Origin: an uncultured Arthrobacter sp.
Lineage (GTDB): Bacteria > Actinomycetota > Actinomycetes > Actinomycetales > Micrococcaceae
Length of the DNA stretch: 7,105 nucleotides
NCBI GenBank assembly: GCA_937873245.1
Contig: CALMVY010000392.1
Coordinates: 1-7,105 of the forward strand
Direction of reading: 5' to 3'
Shown here: piece after piece, positions 1 through 5,245 of the stretch
How the letters are laid out: each line of letters begins with the position of its first letter
Numbering within the stretch: the first letter of the stretch is position 1
The notes under the pieces: model-generated
The model's database searches: none
What the model saw: only the letters and a program-made list of their open reading frames with translations
Told to the model about the DNA's origin: nothing
Made by a program: the position numbers and the translations under genes

Positions 1-1
1 T

Positions 2-118
2 TAAGGGAGGGCATTTCGGCGCGGTCGCGGAGGTCGGGGTCGGCCTCGAGAGATTCCTTGTCTTTAACAAACTGCACTCCCAGGATCATGCGGAGGCCCC
101 GGACATCGCCCTGGCCTG
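2..118 (-). pseudogene. Class III aminotransferase, internal fragment
   Basis: Read on the minus strand, this stretch is open and encodes a run beginning GDVRGLRMILGVQFVKDKES and followed by a segment containing PDLRDRAEM. That is the pattern of the C-terminal half of class III (PLP-dependent) aminotransferases such as 4-aminobutyrate or acetylornithine aminotransferase, where 'GDVRG-G-M-GVE-V-D' is followed by 'P-LRDR-V--A---GLL'. The match starts abruptly at GDVRG (codons at about 99-110) and continues to the window edge. No start, PLP-lysine region or end is present, so this is a piece of a gene. Upstream in this frame (toward position 119 and beyond) the sequence is instead FabD in the opposite orientation, so the gene is broken there. 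Substrate cannot be told from so little. The family is inferred by eye. Confidence 0.65.
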
Positions 119-284
119 CGAGATGACGGCCGGGCTGAGCCTCGGCGAATACACAGCACTCGTCTTTTCAGGGGCGATGTCGTTTGAAGATGGTCTGCGC
201 CTGGTGCATCAGCGGGGCAAGTTCATGCAGGAAGCATGCGATTCCACCCGGGGCGGCATGGCCGCCGTGATTGGCCTGGATGAA
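105..284 (+). pseudogene. Malonyl-CoA:ACP transacylase (FabD), internal fragment
   Basis: The plus-strand frame reads ACEMTAGLSLGEYTAL, then SGAMSFEDGLRLV and later GGMAAVIGLDE. This is the nucleophile-elbow region of FabD, which transfers malonyl groups from CoA to acyl carrier protein in fatty acid synthesis; the catalytic serine sits in the GLSLGE motif (GHSLGE in E. coli). The GLSLGEYTAL wording and the following FEDGLRLV-RG-MQ segment resemble planctomycete-type FabD more than actinobacterial FabD as I know it, which is an inference from memory. Only about 60 residues are present; typical FabD is about 300. The frame stays open through 3-377, but the residues before about 105 and after about 284 do not look like FabD; they read better on the opposite strand as an aminotransferase and a VOC protein. 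No genuine start is visible; ATG 123 is internal to the motif. Confidence 0.75.
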
Positions 285-404
285 CAGGACCTCGCCCCGG
301 ACTTCCCGGTGGACGGGCCAGCCCAGGCCATCTACATAGAAACTGCGGGAGGCGTCAACACTGCGGACACCCAGTGAAATTAAATCGACTCGTGGCTGCA
401 TCAT
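168..404 (-). CDS. VOC (glyoxalase-fold) family protein, truncated: only the N-terminus is genuine
   Basis: From ATG 404 (or the adjacent ATG 401) the minus strand encodes MMQPRVDLISLGVRSVDASR, then SFYVDGLGWPV and EVLFIQANHG. This is the first beta-alpha-beta unit of a vicinal-oxygen-chelate protein ('LGV-D---S--FY-GLGW...FFQ--G'), the fold shared by glyoxalase I, bleomycin-resistance proteins and dioxygenases. Complete members are usually about 120-140 aa. The homology stops at about residue 46 (position about 264), and the remaining codons down to the stop at 168 are the reverse complement of a FabD fragment, so the C-terminal half of this 78-aa frame is not meaningful. No substrate can be assigned, since the second half of the fold with most metal ligands is missing. 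It is divergent from the chorismate mutase with under 20 bp between start codons, and no Shine-Dalgarno is visible. It is probably an intact gene in the real genome, cut here by a chimeric joint. Confidence 0.7.
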   Translation of the reverse strand: MMQPRVDLISLGVRSVDASRSFYVDGLGWPVHREVRGEVLFIQANHGGHAAPGGIACFLHELAPLMHQAQTIFKRHRP

Positions 405-414
405 TCGATACTGT
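385..414 (+). promoter_or_regulatory. Candidate promoter of the chorismate mutase gene (leaderless)
   Basis: TCGACT (385-390) and TACTGT (409-414) are spaced by 18 bp and resemble actinobacterial -35 and -10 (TANNNT) elements. Seven bases separate the -10 hexamer from ATG 422, which would put transcription start at the A of that codon and give a leaderless mRNA. This fits the lack of any purine-rich ribosome binding site upstream. The promoter would lie inside the 5' end of the divergent VOC gene. The prediction is by motif only. Confidence 0.4.
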
Positions 415-421
415 CATGCAC

Positions 422-742
422 ATGTCCACAAATCACCAGGATGAAAAAGCTGCCAAGGCCGACCGGGAGCAGCTCGCTGCTGTGCGGGTGGCCGTGGACG
501 AGGTGGACGAGCAGATCGTGTCGCTGATCGGCCGCCGCGAGCGCCTGATCCGGATCGCCGGAACCCTCAAGGCCGACAGCGCCGAGGTGCGCGCCCCCGG
601 GCGCGTTGAGCGGGTCATCGAACACGTCCGCGCCACGGCGGAACAGAAGGACATCGACGTCGACCTCGTCGAAAAGACCTACCGGGCCATGATCGACGCC
701 TTCATCACGCTTGAGCTGGAAGTCTACAAGGCCAGCTCCTAG
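422..742 (+). CDS. Chorismate mutase, AroQ class, PchB-like
   Basis: This 106-aa all-helical protein of the AroQ fold rearranges chorismate to prephenate, the entry to phenylalanine and tyrosine synthesis. Its order matches the family: helix 1 with AVRVAVDEVDEQIVSLIGRR (R22 corresponds to the arginine contributed across the dimer, R38/R39/R41 lie near the position of E. coli R28), loop lysine K50 in GTLKAD, then APGRVERVIEHVR, and the C-terminal helix MIDAFITLELEVY. The loop and following segment (K-x6-APxRV) resemble isochorismate-pyruvate lyase PchB more than the E. coli PheA mutase domain, so a lyase role is a conceivable alternative; no siderophore genes lie nearby. The position equivalent to E. 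coli Q88 appears to be E98. Start chosen: ATG 422 (MSTNHQDEK) because a -10 element lies 7 bp upstream; ATG 416 (two codons longer) is also possible. It converges on the next gene with only 11 bp between stops. Cytoplasmic, no signal peptide. Confidence 0.88.
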   Translation: MSTNHQDEKAAKADREQLAAVRVAVDEVDEQIVSLIGRRERLIRIAGTLKADSAEVRAPGRVERVIEHVRATAEQKDIDVDLVEKTYRAMIDAFITLELEVYKASS

Positions 743-753
743 GCGCGGGGTTT

Positions 754-1140
754 CTAGAGGGCTTCCTCCACCGGGACATTCGCCTGGTACTCGCGGCCGT
801 CACAGTCGCTGAAGGCCGTCATCAGGTGCCCTTTGGTCAGGCCCATGATGGTGCTGATGGGAAAGTAGCCGGTAATGGTGCTGCCGGAGTGCTCCACACC
901 CTTGAGGTCAAAATTCTCCTCCGTGCCGTCATGGCTGAAGCAGTAGAAGGACACGGCCTCCCCGTTCATGAACTCGATCCCCATTCGTCGCTGGTGGGAA
1001 TGATCGGGAGTCGCCGCTACCAGCCCCACCACGTAGGCGCCCTGGCCGGGGATGTTTCCGTCTATATCGAACTTCGCCACCAAGGACGTGTCCTCGGCGG
1101 CGATGCTTACGTTCTTCAGGAGTGCGTTATGGGAGCTCAT
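754..1140 (-). CDS. Conserved-looking hypothetical protein, 128 aa, possibly SOS-linked
   Basis: I do not recognise a family for this protein. It is 128 aa, mildly acidic, without a signal peptide, membrane segment or obvious cysteine/histidine metal site. Alternating hydrophobic stretches (NVSIAAEDTSLVAKFDID, AYVVGLVAA, GSTITGYFPISTIMGL) suggest a mostly beta-strand soluble domain. Coding status is supported by typical high-GC codon use and by an AGGA ribosome binding site (1148-1151 on the complementary strand) 7 nt before ATG 1140. It ends 11 bp from the convergent chorismate mutase stop. Its upstream region is shared with the divergent DUF6504-dnaE2 operon and contains a LexA box 81 bp from its start, so damage-responsive expression is possible but unproven. 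A plus-strand frame through the same DNA (826-1182) has no recognisable content. Confidence 0.8.
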   Translation of the reverse strand: MSSHNALLKNVSIAAEDTSLVAKFDIDGNIPGQGAYVVGLVAATPDHSHQRRMGIEFMNGEAVSFYCFSHDGTEENFDLKGVEHSGSTITGYFPISTIMGLTKGHLMTAFSDCDGREYQANVPVEEAL

Positions 1141-1221
1141 GGCTCAATCCTGCTACCTGTGCCAGCGTCCGTCCACCCCTGATCTAGGTTTTGCCCCGGC
1201 ACCGTCGTAGACTGGAAGTGT

Positions 1222-1237
1222 TCGAAGATATGTTCGA
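1222..1237. promoter_or_regulatory. LexA (SOS) box in the divergent promoter region
   Basis: TCGAAGATATGTTCGA matches the actinobacterial/Gram-positive LexA operator TCGAAC-N4-GTTCGA with a single difference (G for C at position 6). The flanks extend the dyad to TTCGAA...TTCGAA. It lies 72 bp before the start of the DUF6504-like gene that leads the dnaE2 operon, and dnaE2 is a classic LexA-regulon gene in actinobacteria, so the site is in functional context. LexA bound here would repress the operon until DNA damage triggers LexA self-cleavage. A minus-strand -10-like TATCTT (1226-1231) lies inside the box, so the divergent 128-aa gene might also be controlled. Confidence 0.85.
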
Positions 1238-1244
1238 ATAGCTG

Positions 1245-1261
1245 CTGGCTGCTATAGCCAG
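1245..1261. repeat. Short inverted repeat downstream of the LexA box
   Basis: CTGGCT (1245-1250) and AGCCAG (1256-1261) form a perfect 6-bp dyad with a 5-base spacer, starting 8 bp after the LexA box. It contains TATAGC (1253-1258), the only -10-like sequence close to the operator on the plus strand, although no convincing -35 stands at the usual distance. It could be part of the core promoter or the foot of the transcript. Confidence 0.4.
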
Positions 1262-1265
1262 ATTG

Positions 1266-1291
1266 TTCTGACAGATGGTTCTTACAGATGG
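1266..1291 (+). repeat. 13-bp tandem duplication in the leader of the dnaE2 operon
   Basis: TTCTGACAGATGG (1266-1278) is followed directly by TTCTTACAGATGG (1279-1291); the two copies differ at one base. The pair sits between the LexA box and the ribosome binding site. It is probably a replication-slippage duplication, but the copies could also be a repeated binding site. Confidence 0.8.
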
Positions 1292-1309
1292 TGCGGTCCG
1301 GGAGGCACG

Positions 1310-1642
1310 ATGGGCATGTTCAGCGAGTCGGTGGACGTCGTCTGCACACCCTCCGGCCAACCCCTGAAACTGGACTGGGCGGGCCGGCACTACACCGTCT
1401 GCGCCGAGCCCGTCCGCTGGTATGAGCGCCGCCAGTGGTGGGCGGAAGAGCAGCGGGCGCCGCTGGGCAGCGGCCCGGGGCTCGTGGACCACGAGATCTG
1501 GCGGGTCCAGGTGCGCCGGGCAGATTCCCCCGGCCCCGAAAGCCTCACCCTTGACCTCACCCGGCATGTCGGCAGCGGGCGCTGGCGCCTGGTGCGGATC
1601 CATGACGCCCTGCTTCCAATCCGGGAGCCCGAATCAGCATGA
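1310..1642 (+). CDS. DUF6504-like small protein encoded with dnaE2
   Basis: This 110-aa protein has the layout of the small actinobacterial DUF6504 family: a short N-terminal strand segment, 'G-P-----W-GR-Y-V---VRWYERRQWW' (about residues 17-46), a central EIWRVQV strand (about 62-68) and a closing WRLVRIHDALLP (about 92-103). Genes of this kind are commonly placed between the translesion polymerase gene imuB and dnaE2; the molecular role is not known to me. The gene is first in the SOS-box-controlled operon and overlaps dnaE2 by 4 bp (ATGA), implying translational coupling. The start is uncertain by two codons: GGAGG at 1301-1305 lies 4 nt before ATG 1310 (tight) and 10 nt before ATG 1316 (loose); either gives the same protein core. 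Many W, R and Y residues suggest nucleic-acid or protein contacts, but this is speculation. Confidence 0.78.
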   Translation: MGMFSESVDVVCTPSGQPLKLDWAGRHYTVCAEPVRWYERRQWWAEEQRAPLGSGPGLVDHEIWRVQVRRADSPGPESLTLDLTRHVGSGRWRLVRIHDALLPIREPESA

Positions 1643-4600
1643 GCTTCACCCATCTCCATGTCTCCACCGCCTTCAGTGCCCACTATGGGGTCTCCTGGCC
1701 GGAGGAGCTGGCGGCCGCCGCCTCCGCAGACGGGGCGACCGCGCTCGCCTGCACGGACCGCGACGGTCTCTACGGGACGGTCAAGCACCTGAAGGCCTGC
1801 ATGGCGGCCGGGCTGGATCCGATCGCCGGAGTGGACCTTGCGGTCTTGGACGACGACGGCGACCTCCGCACCCAGGTGGGGGGACGCGTCGTCGTGCTGG
1901 CCCACGGGCATAACAACGGCGCCGGGTACCGTGCGCTGTGCCGGCTGATCTCCGATGCGCATGCCCGCACCACGGGCAAGGCCGGGGGAGCGGTGCCTGT
2001 CGCCGTGACCCGGGACGAGCTGGCCTCCCGCATCCTGCATCCGGAAACGCTCAAACCGGTGCTGACCGTGCTGATCGGACCGGACTCCGATGTGGGACGT
2101 GCAATGGGCGGGAGGCGCTACCTGCGCCCCCGCACCCTGTTCAAACGCTGGCTCGACGCCATGCCGCCCGGAACCGTCGCCGCCGAGGTGGTCAGCCAGC
2201 TCAGCCCTCCCGGGGAACCGCTCAGCACCGCCCACGCGGTGCGGATGCTCAAGCTTGCTGCCGAACACGGGGTGCCCGCCGTGCTGAGCAACGCCGTCCG
2301 GTACGTGGCCGAGGACGGAGCAGCCACCGCGGATGTGCTGGACTCCGCCCGCACCCTGAAATCGCTGCCCGAACTTTCCGCCGCCCCGCTGCTGCAGCCC
2401 AACGGGCAGGCCTGGCTCAAATCCGCGGCGCAGATGCACCAGCTGGGCAAGGAGATCATGCACGCCGCCGGATACGGCGCCGCTGACCTCAAGAGCCTGA
2501 TGGCGCAGACGGAGGCGCTCGCGGACCGCTGCCGGATGGACCCGGTGACAGATATGGGGTGGAAACAGCCGGTGGTGCCGGAAGCCTCGGTGATCGGGAT
2601 CGACGGCGATGCCCTCGCGGAGCTCACCCTTCGCTGTGAAGCAGGCATCAGCAGGCGGTTCCCCGGGATCACGGGTAAAGCCGCCGGGGAGCTGCGCTCG
2701 CGGCTGGAACACGAACTGCGGATCATCGACAGCCTGGGCTTCGCCGCGTACTTCCTGACCGTCGCCGAAGTGTCCCGGATGATCCTGGACATGGGGGTCC
2801 GGGCGGCTGCCCGCGGCTCGGGGGCATCCAGCCTGGTCAACTACCTGATCGACGTCAGCCAGGTGAACCCGCTGCAGCACGACCTCATCTTCGAGCGCTT
2901 CCTCTCCCGGGACCGCGCCACCCTGCCGGACATCGACATCGACGTCGAAAGCGCCGAGCGGCACAACGTGTACCGGAAGATCTTTGAGCGCTTCGGCTCC
3001 GAGCGCGTCACGCTGATGAGCATGCAGAATGGCTACCGCGCCCGCGGTGCCGTGCGGGACGCCGGCCTGGCCCTGGGCATGGAGGAGGGCGAGATCGGGG
3101 ACATTGCCAAGCAGTTGTGGCGTTTCTCGGCCCGGAACTTCCGCGAAGCCCTCGAGGAGAAGCCTGAGCTGAAGGAGTTCGCCGGCCGGGTGGGACAGCG
3201 CGACTTCAGCGGGAACCAGCAGCTGGACCTGCTGGTGGACCTCACCGAACGGCTGGACCGGCTGCCGCGCCATATCTCCATGCACCCCTGCGGCGTCATC
3301 CTGGGCGACGCCACACTGCTGGACCGCACGCCCGTGCAGCCCAGCGGGCTGGGCCTGCCCATGAGCCAGTTCGACAAGCACGACATGGACCCCATGGGCA
3401 TGCTCAAGCTCGATGTCCTGGGCGTCCGGATGCAGAGCGCCATGGCTTTTGCCGTGCGCGAGGTGATCCGCCTGCATCCCTCCAAAGCCGAAGTGGTGGC
3501 AGCCGGCGCCCACCCGGTGGGCCCGGGCGGGACAGGCCCGGACTACATCGCCGAGGACGGCAGCATCGACCTTAACGCCGTGCCGCTCGACGACGAACCC
3601 ACCTACGAGCTGATCCGCAGCACCCACACCCTGGGCTGCTTCCAGATCGAATCCCCGGGGCAGCGGGAGCTGATCGGCAAGCTCGCCCCCCGGGAGTTCA
3701 ACGACCTCATCATCGACATCTCGCTGTTCCGGCCGGGCCCGATGAAATCGGACATGGTCCGGCCCTTCCTGGAGCACCGGCACGGCTTCGCCCCCGAGGT
3801 CTATCCGCACCCGGATCTCAAGCCGGTCCTCCAGGAAACGCACGGGGTTACCGTGTTCCACGAGCAGATCCTGAAGACCTTCGACGTCATGACCGGATGC
3901 GGGCTGGCGCGGGCGGACGAATTCCGCCGTGCCCTCGGCAACGAGGTGCTGGAAGGCAGGGTGGAGGAGTTCTTCCGGAAGGAAGCCCGCGCCCGGGGGT
4001 ACAGCCCCGAAGTGGTGGACAAGGTCTGGGGCACGCTCAAGGCCTTCGGCAGCTTCGGGTTCTGCAAAGCCCACGGCGCCGCCTTTGCCGTGCCCACCTA
4101 CCAGTCGGCCTGGCTCAAGACCCACCACCCGGAGGCCTTCCTCGCCGGACTGTGGGAACACGATCCGGGCATGTATCCCAAACGGTTGCTGGTGGCAGAA
4201 GCCCGGCGGCTGGGAATCCCCATCCTGCCCCTGGACATCAACCGGAGCCAGGCCGAATACCGGGTGGAACGCGTCGCCGCCGGCCCGGACCGCGGCAAGC
4301 TGGGCATCAGGCTGAGCCTGAACGGGATCTACGGGCTCTCCGGAACCGAGCTGAAAAGGATCGTGGCTGGGCAGCCCTACGACTCGCTCGCGGACCTGCG
4401 GGCCAGGTCCCGGCTGAGCAAACCCAGCATCCAGCGGCTGGCCCAGCTGGGCGCCTTCGACTCCCTCCACCGCGCATCCGGGGGGACCGCCAACCGCGCC
4501 GACCTGGTCCAGCACCTGCAAACCCTGCAAAGCCGACCACACCGGAAAGGTGTGGACGTGATCGACGGGCAGCTCTCGCTGCCGCTGGGCGACGTCGAGC

Positions 4601-5139
4601 TGAAAAACCTCAAGGCCGGGCTGCCTGCGCCTACCCTCGTGGATACCGTCCGGGCCGAGCTTGACCTGATGGCCGTCGACGTCAGCGACCACCTGATGTC
4701 CAGCCACCGGCCGCTGCTGGACCGGCTGGGCGTCACCACCGCGGACAAGCTGCTGGGGCTCCGCAACGGCACCGAGGTGCTGGTTGCCGGAGTCCGCGTC
4801 GCCACCCAGACCCCTCCCATGCGGGGAGGCCGACGTGTGGTGTTCATCAGCATCGACGACGGCACGGGCTGCGTGGACTCGGTCTTCTTCCATGAAGCCC
4901 AGGAGCTGGCCGGTCCGCTGCTGTTCGGCACCCGGCTGCTGCTGATCCGGGGGACCACCCGGCGGACCGGACCGCGGGGCATCAGCATCAGCGCCAGCAT
5001 GGCCTGGGACCTGAGCCGCACCGACACCCTGCCTTTCCCGGTCCCGTCCTCCGGCATCCCGGACCCCCGGGAACCCGAGCCGCCGGGACCCCTTGACGGC
5101 ATCAGCCGAAACCTCGCCATCACCGGGCTGGGAGGCTGA
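1639..5139 (+). CDS. dnaE2: Error-prone DNA polymerase, DnaE2-type (C-family Pol III alpha)
   Basis: This 1166-aa C-family replicative-type polymerase is predicted to perform translesion, mutagenic synthesis in the SOS response, usually with ImuA' and ImuB. Domains in order: a PHP domain (about 1-270) opening FTHLHVSTAFS; palm with RGSGASS (392-398), PDIDIDVES (D431 and D433 as catalytic aspartates) and KLDVLG (D592, third aspartate); LFRPGPM (696-702); fingers with VTVFHEQ and FGSFGFCKAHGAAFA (803-817); a helix-hairpin-helix-like stretch near 895-935; a linker with QLSLPL (978-983) that fits the beta-clamp hexapeptide QLxLxL; and an OB fold (about 1044-1120). The proline-rich tail follows. 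The PHP domain looks catalytically dead: 'TDH' is TDR (R41), the usual acidic ligand in 'GxEL' is GVDL (D66), and the 'NNVHY' histidine is R221. Hence no proofreading is expected from it. Start ATG 1639 overlaps the upstream stop; GGGAG (1623-1627) lies 11 nt before. An alternative name would be a second or third DnaE paralogue of actinobacteria. Confidence 0.88.
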   Translation: MSFTHLHVSTAFSAHYGVSWPEELAAAASADGATALACTDRDGLYGTVKHLKACMAAGLDPIAGVDLAVLDDDGDLRTQVGGRVVVLAHGHNNGAGYRALCRLISDAHARTTGKAGGAVPVAVTRDELASRILHPETLKPVLTVLIGPDSDVGRAMGGRRYLRPRTLFKRWLDAMPPGTVAAEVVSQLSPPGEPLSTAHAVRMLKLAAEHGVPAVLSNAVRYVAEDGAATADVLDSARTLKSLPELSAAPLLQPNGQAWLKSAAQMHQLGKEIMHAAGYGAADLKSLMAQTEALADRCRMDPVTDMGWKQPVVPEASVIGIDGDALAELTLRCEAGISRRFPGITGKAAGELRSRLEHELRIIDSLGFAAYFLTVAEVSRMILDMGVRAAARGSGASSLVNYLIDVSQVNPLQHDLIFERFLSRDRATLPDIDIDVESAERHNVYRKIFERFGSERVTLMSMQNGYRARGAVRDAGLALGMEEGEIGDIAKQLWRFSARNFREALEEKPELKEFAGRVGQRDFSGNQQLDLLVDLTERLDRLPRHISMHPCGVILGDATLLDRTPVQPSGLGLPMSQFDKHDMDPMGMLKLDVLGVRMQSAMAFAVREVIRLHPSKAEVVAAGAHPVGPGGTGPDYIAEDGSIDLNAVPLDDEPTYELIRSTHTLGCFQIESPGQRELIGKLAPREFNDLIIDISLFRPGPMKSDMVRPFLEHRHGFAPEVYPHPDLKPVLQETHGVTVFHEQILKTFDVMTGCGLARADEFRRALGNEVLEGRVEEFFRKEARARGYSPEVVDKVWGTLKAFGSFGFCKAHGAAFAVPTYQSAWLKTHHPEAFLAGLWEHDPGMYPKRLLVAEARRLGIPILPLDINRSQAEYRVERVAAGPDRGKLGIRLSLNGIYGLSGTELKRIVAGQPYDSLADLRARSRLSKPSIQRLAQLGAFDSLHRASGGTANRADLVQHLQTLQSRPHRKGVDVIDGQLSLPLGDVELKNLKAGLPAPTLVDTVRAELDLMAVDVSDHLMSSHRPLLDRLGVTTADKLLGLRNGTEVLVAGVRVATQTPPMRGGRRVVFISIDDGTGCVDSVFFHEAQELAGPLLFGTRLLLIRGTTRRTGPRGISISASMAWDLSRTDTLPFPVPSSGIPDPREPEPPGPLDGISRNLAITGLGG

Positions 5140-5147
5140 GTGGCGCG

Positions 5148-5177
5148 TTGGTTGGCCCCTTCAGAAACCGATAGCAT
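5148..5177 (+). promoter_or_regulatory. Candidate thrS promoter
   Basis: TTGGTT (5148-5153) and TAGCAT (5172-5177) are separated by 18 bp and match -35/-10 expectations (TANNNT). The predicted transcript would start near 5184 and carry a leader of about 60 nt before the GTG start. It begins 8 bp after the dnaE2 stop, so thrS can be expressed independently of the SOS operon. This is motif-based only. Confidence 0.5.
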
Positions 5178-5182
5178 GGACG

Positions 5183-5223
5183 AGGCTGGCTGTGGTCCCC
5201 GTATGCCACAAGCTACGAAGCCT
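5183..5223 (+). promoter_or_regulatory. Possible hairpin in the thrS leader
   Basis: AGGCT (5183-5187) can pair with AGCCT (5219-5223), and inside it GCTGTGG (with G at 5189) can pair with CCACA-A-GC (5206-5213, one bulged A) around a 10-base loop. The structure ends 11 nt before the AGGAG ribosome binding site. No T-run follows, so it is not a standard terminator, and I see no T-box specifier or conserved T-box sequence. It may be regulatory or chance. Confidence 0.3.
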
Positions 5224-5234
5224 TAACTTTGAAT

Positions 5235-5239
5235 AGGAG
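5235..5239 (+). promoter_or_regulatory. Ribosome binding site fixing the GTG start of thrS
   Basis: AGGAG ends 6 nt before GTG 5246, the ideal spacing. No in-frame ATG near the N-terminus gives a complete TGS domain, so this site decides the start codon. Confidence 0.85.
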
Positions 5240-5245
5240 ACACCC

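Noticed and set aside
123..377. Taking the 84-codon frame from ATG 123 as a complete small gene
   Set aside because: The ATG is internal to a FabD motif, and the residues after about 284 are the reverse complement of a VOC gene, so the frame is a by-product of a chimeric joint.
422..430. ATGTCCACA, one base off the actinobacterial DnaA box TTGTCCACA
   Set aside because: It is a single near-match at the start of a coding sequence with no neighbouring boxes or AT-rich region; expected by chance.
743..753. Looked for a bidirectional terminator between the convergent genes
   Set aside because: Only 11 bp separate the stops, and no hairpin with a T-run is visible there or just beyond.
826..1182. 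Plus-strand frame of 118 codons antisense to the hypothetical gene
   Set aside because: It has no ribosome binding site or recognisable domain, and its 3' end overlaps the intergenic region. The minus-strand frame has a better start context and more protein-like composition.
4813..4829. CCTCCC/GGGAGG dyad inside dnaE2
   Set aside because: It is a six-base GC palindrome in the coding sequence with no T-run; such dyads are common in high-GC genes.
1390..4893. A very long open frame (1167 codons) on the minus strand, antisense to dnaE2
   Set aside because: It mirrors the high-GC third-position bias of dnaE2 and has low-complexity P/G/H/Q-rich content without recognisable motifs. The plus-strand frame carries all polymerase motifs.
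5140..5245. Looked for a T-box riboswitch upstream of thrS
   Set aside because: The leader is too short, and no T-box core sequence, specifier loop or terminator/antiterminator pair is visible.
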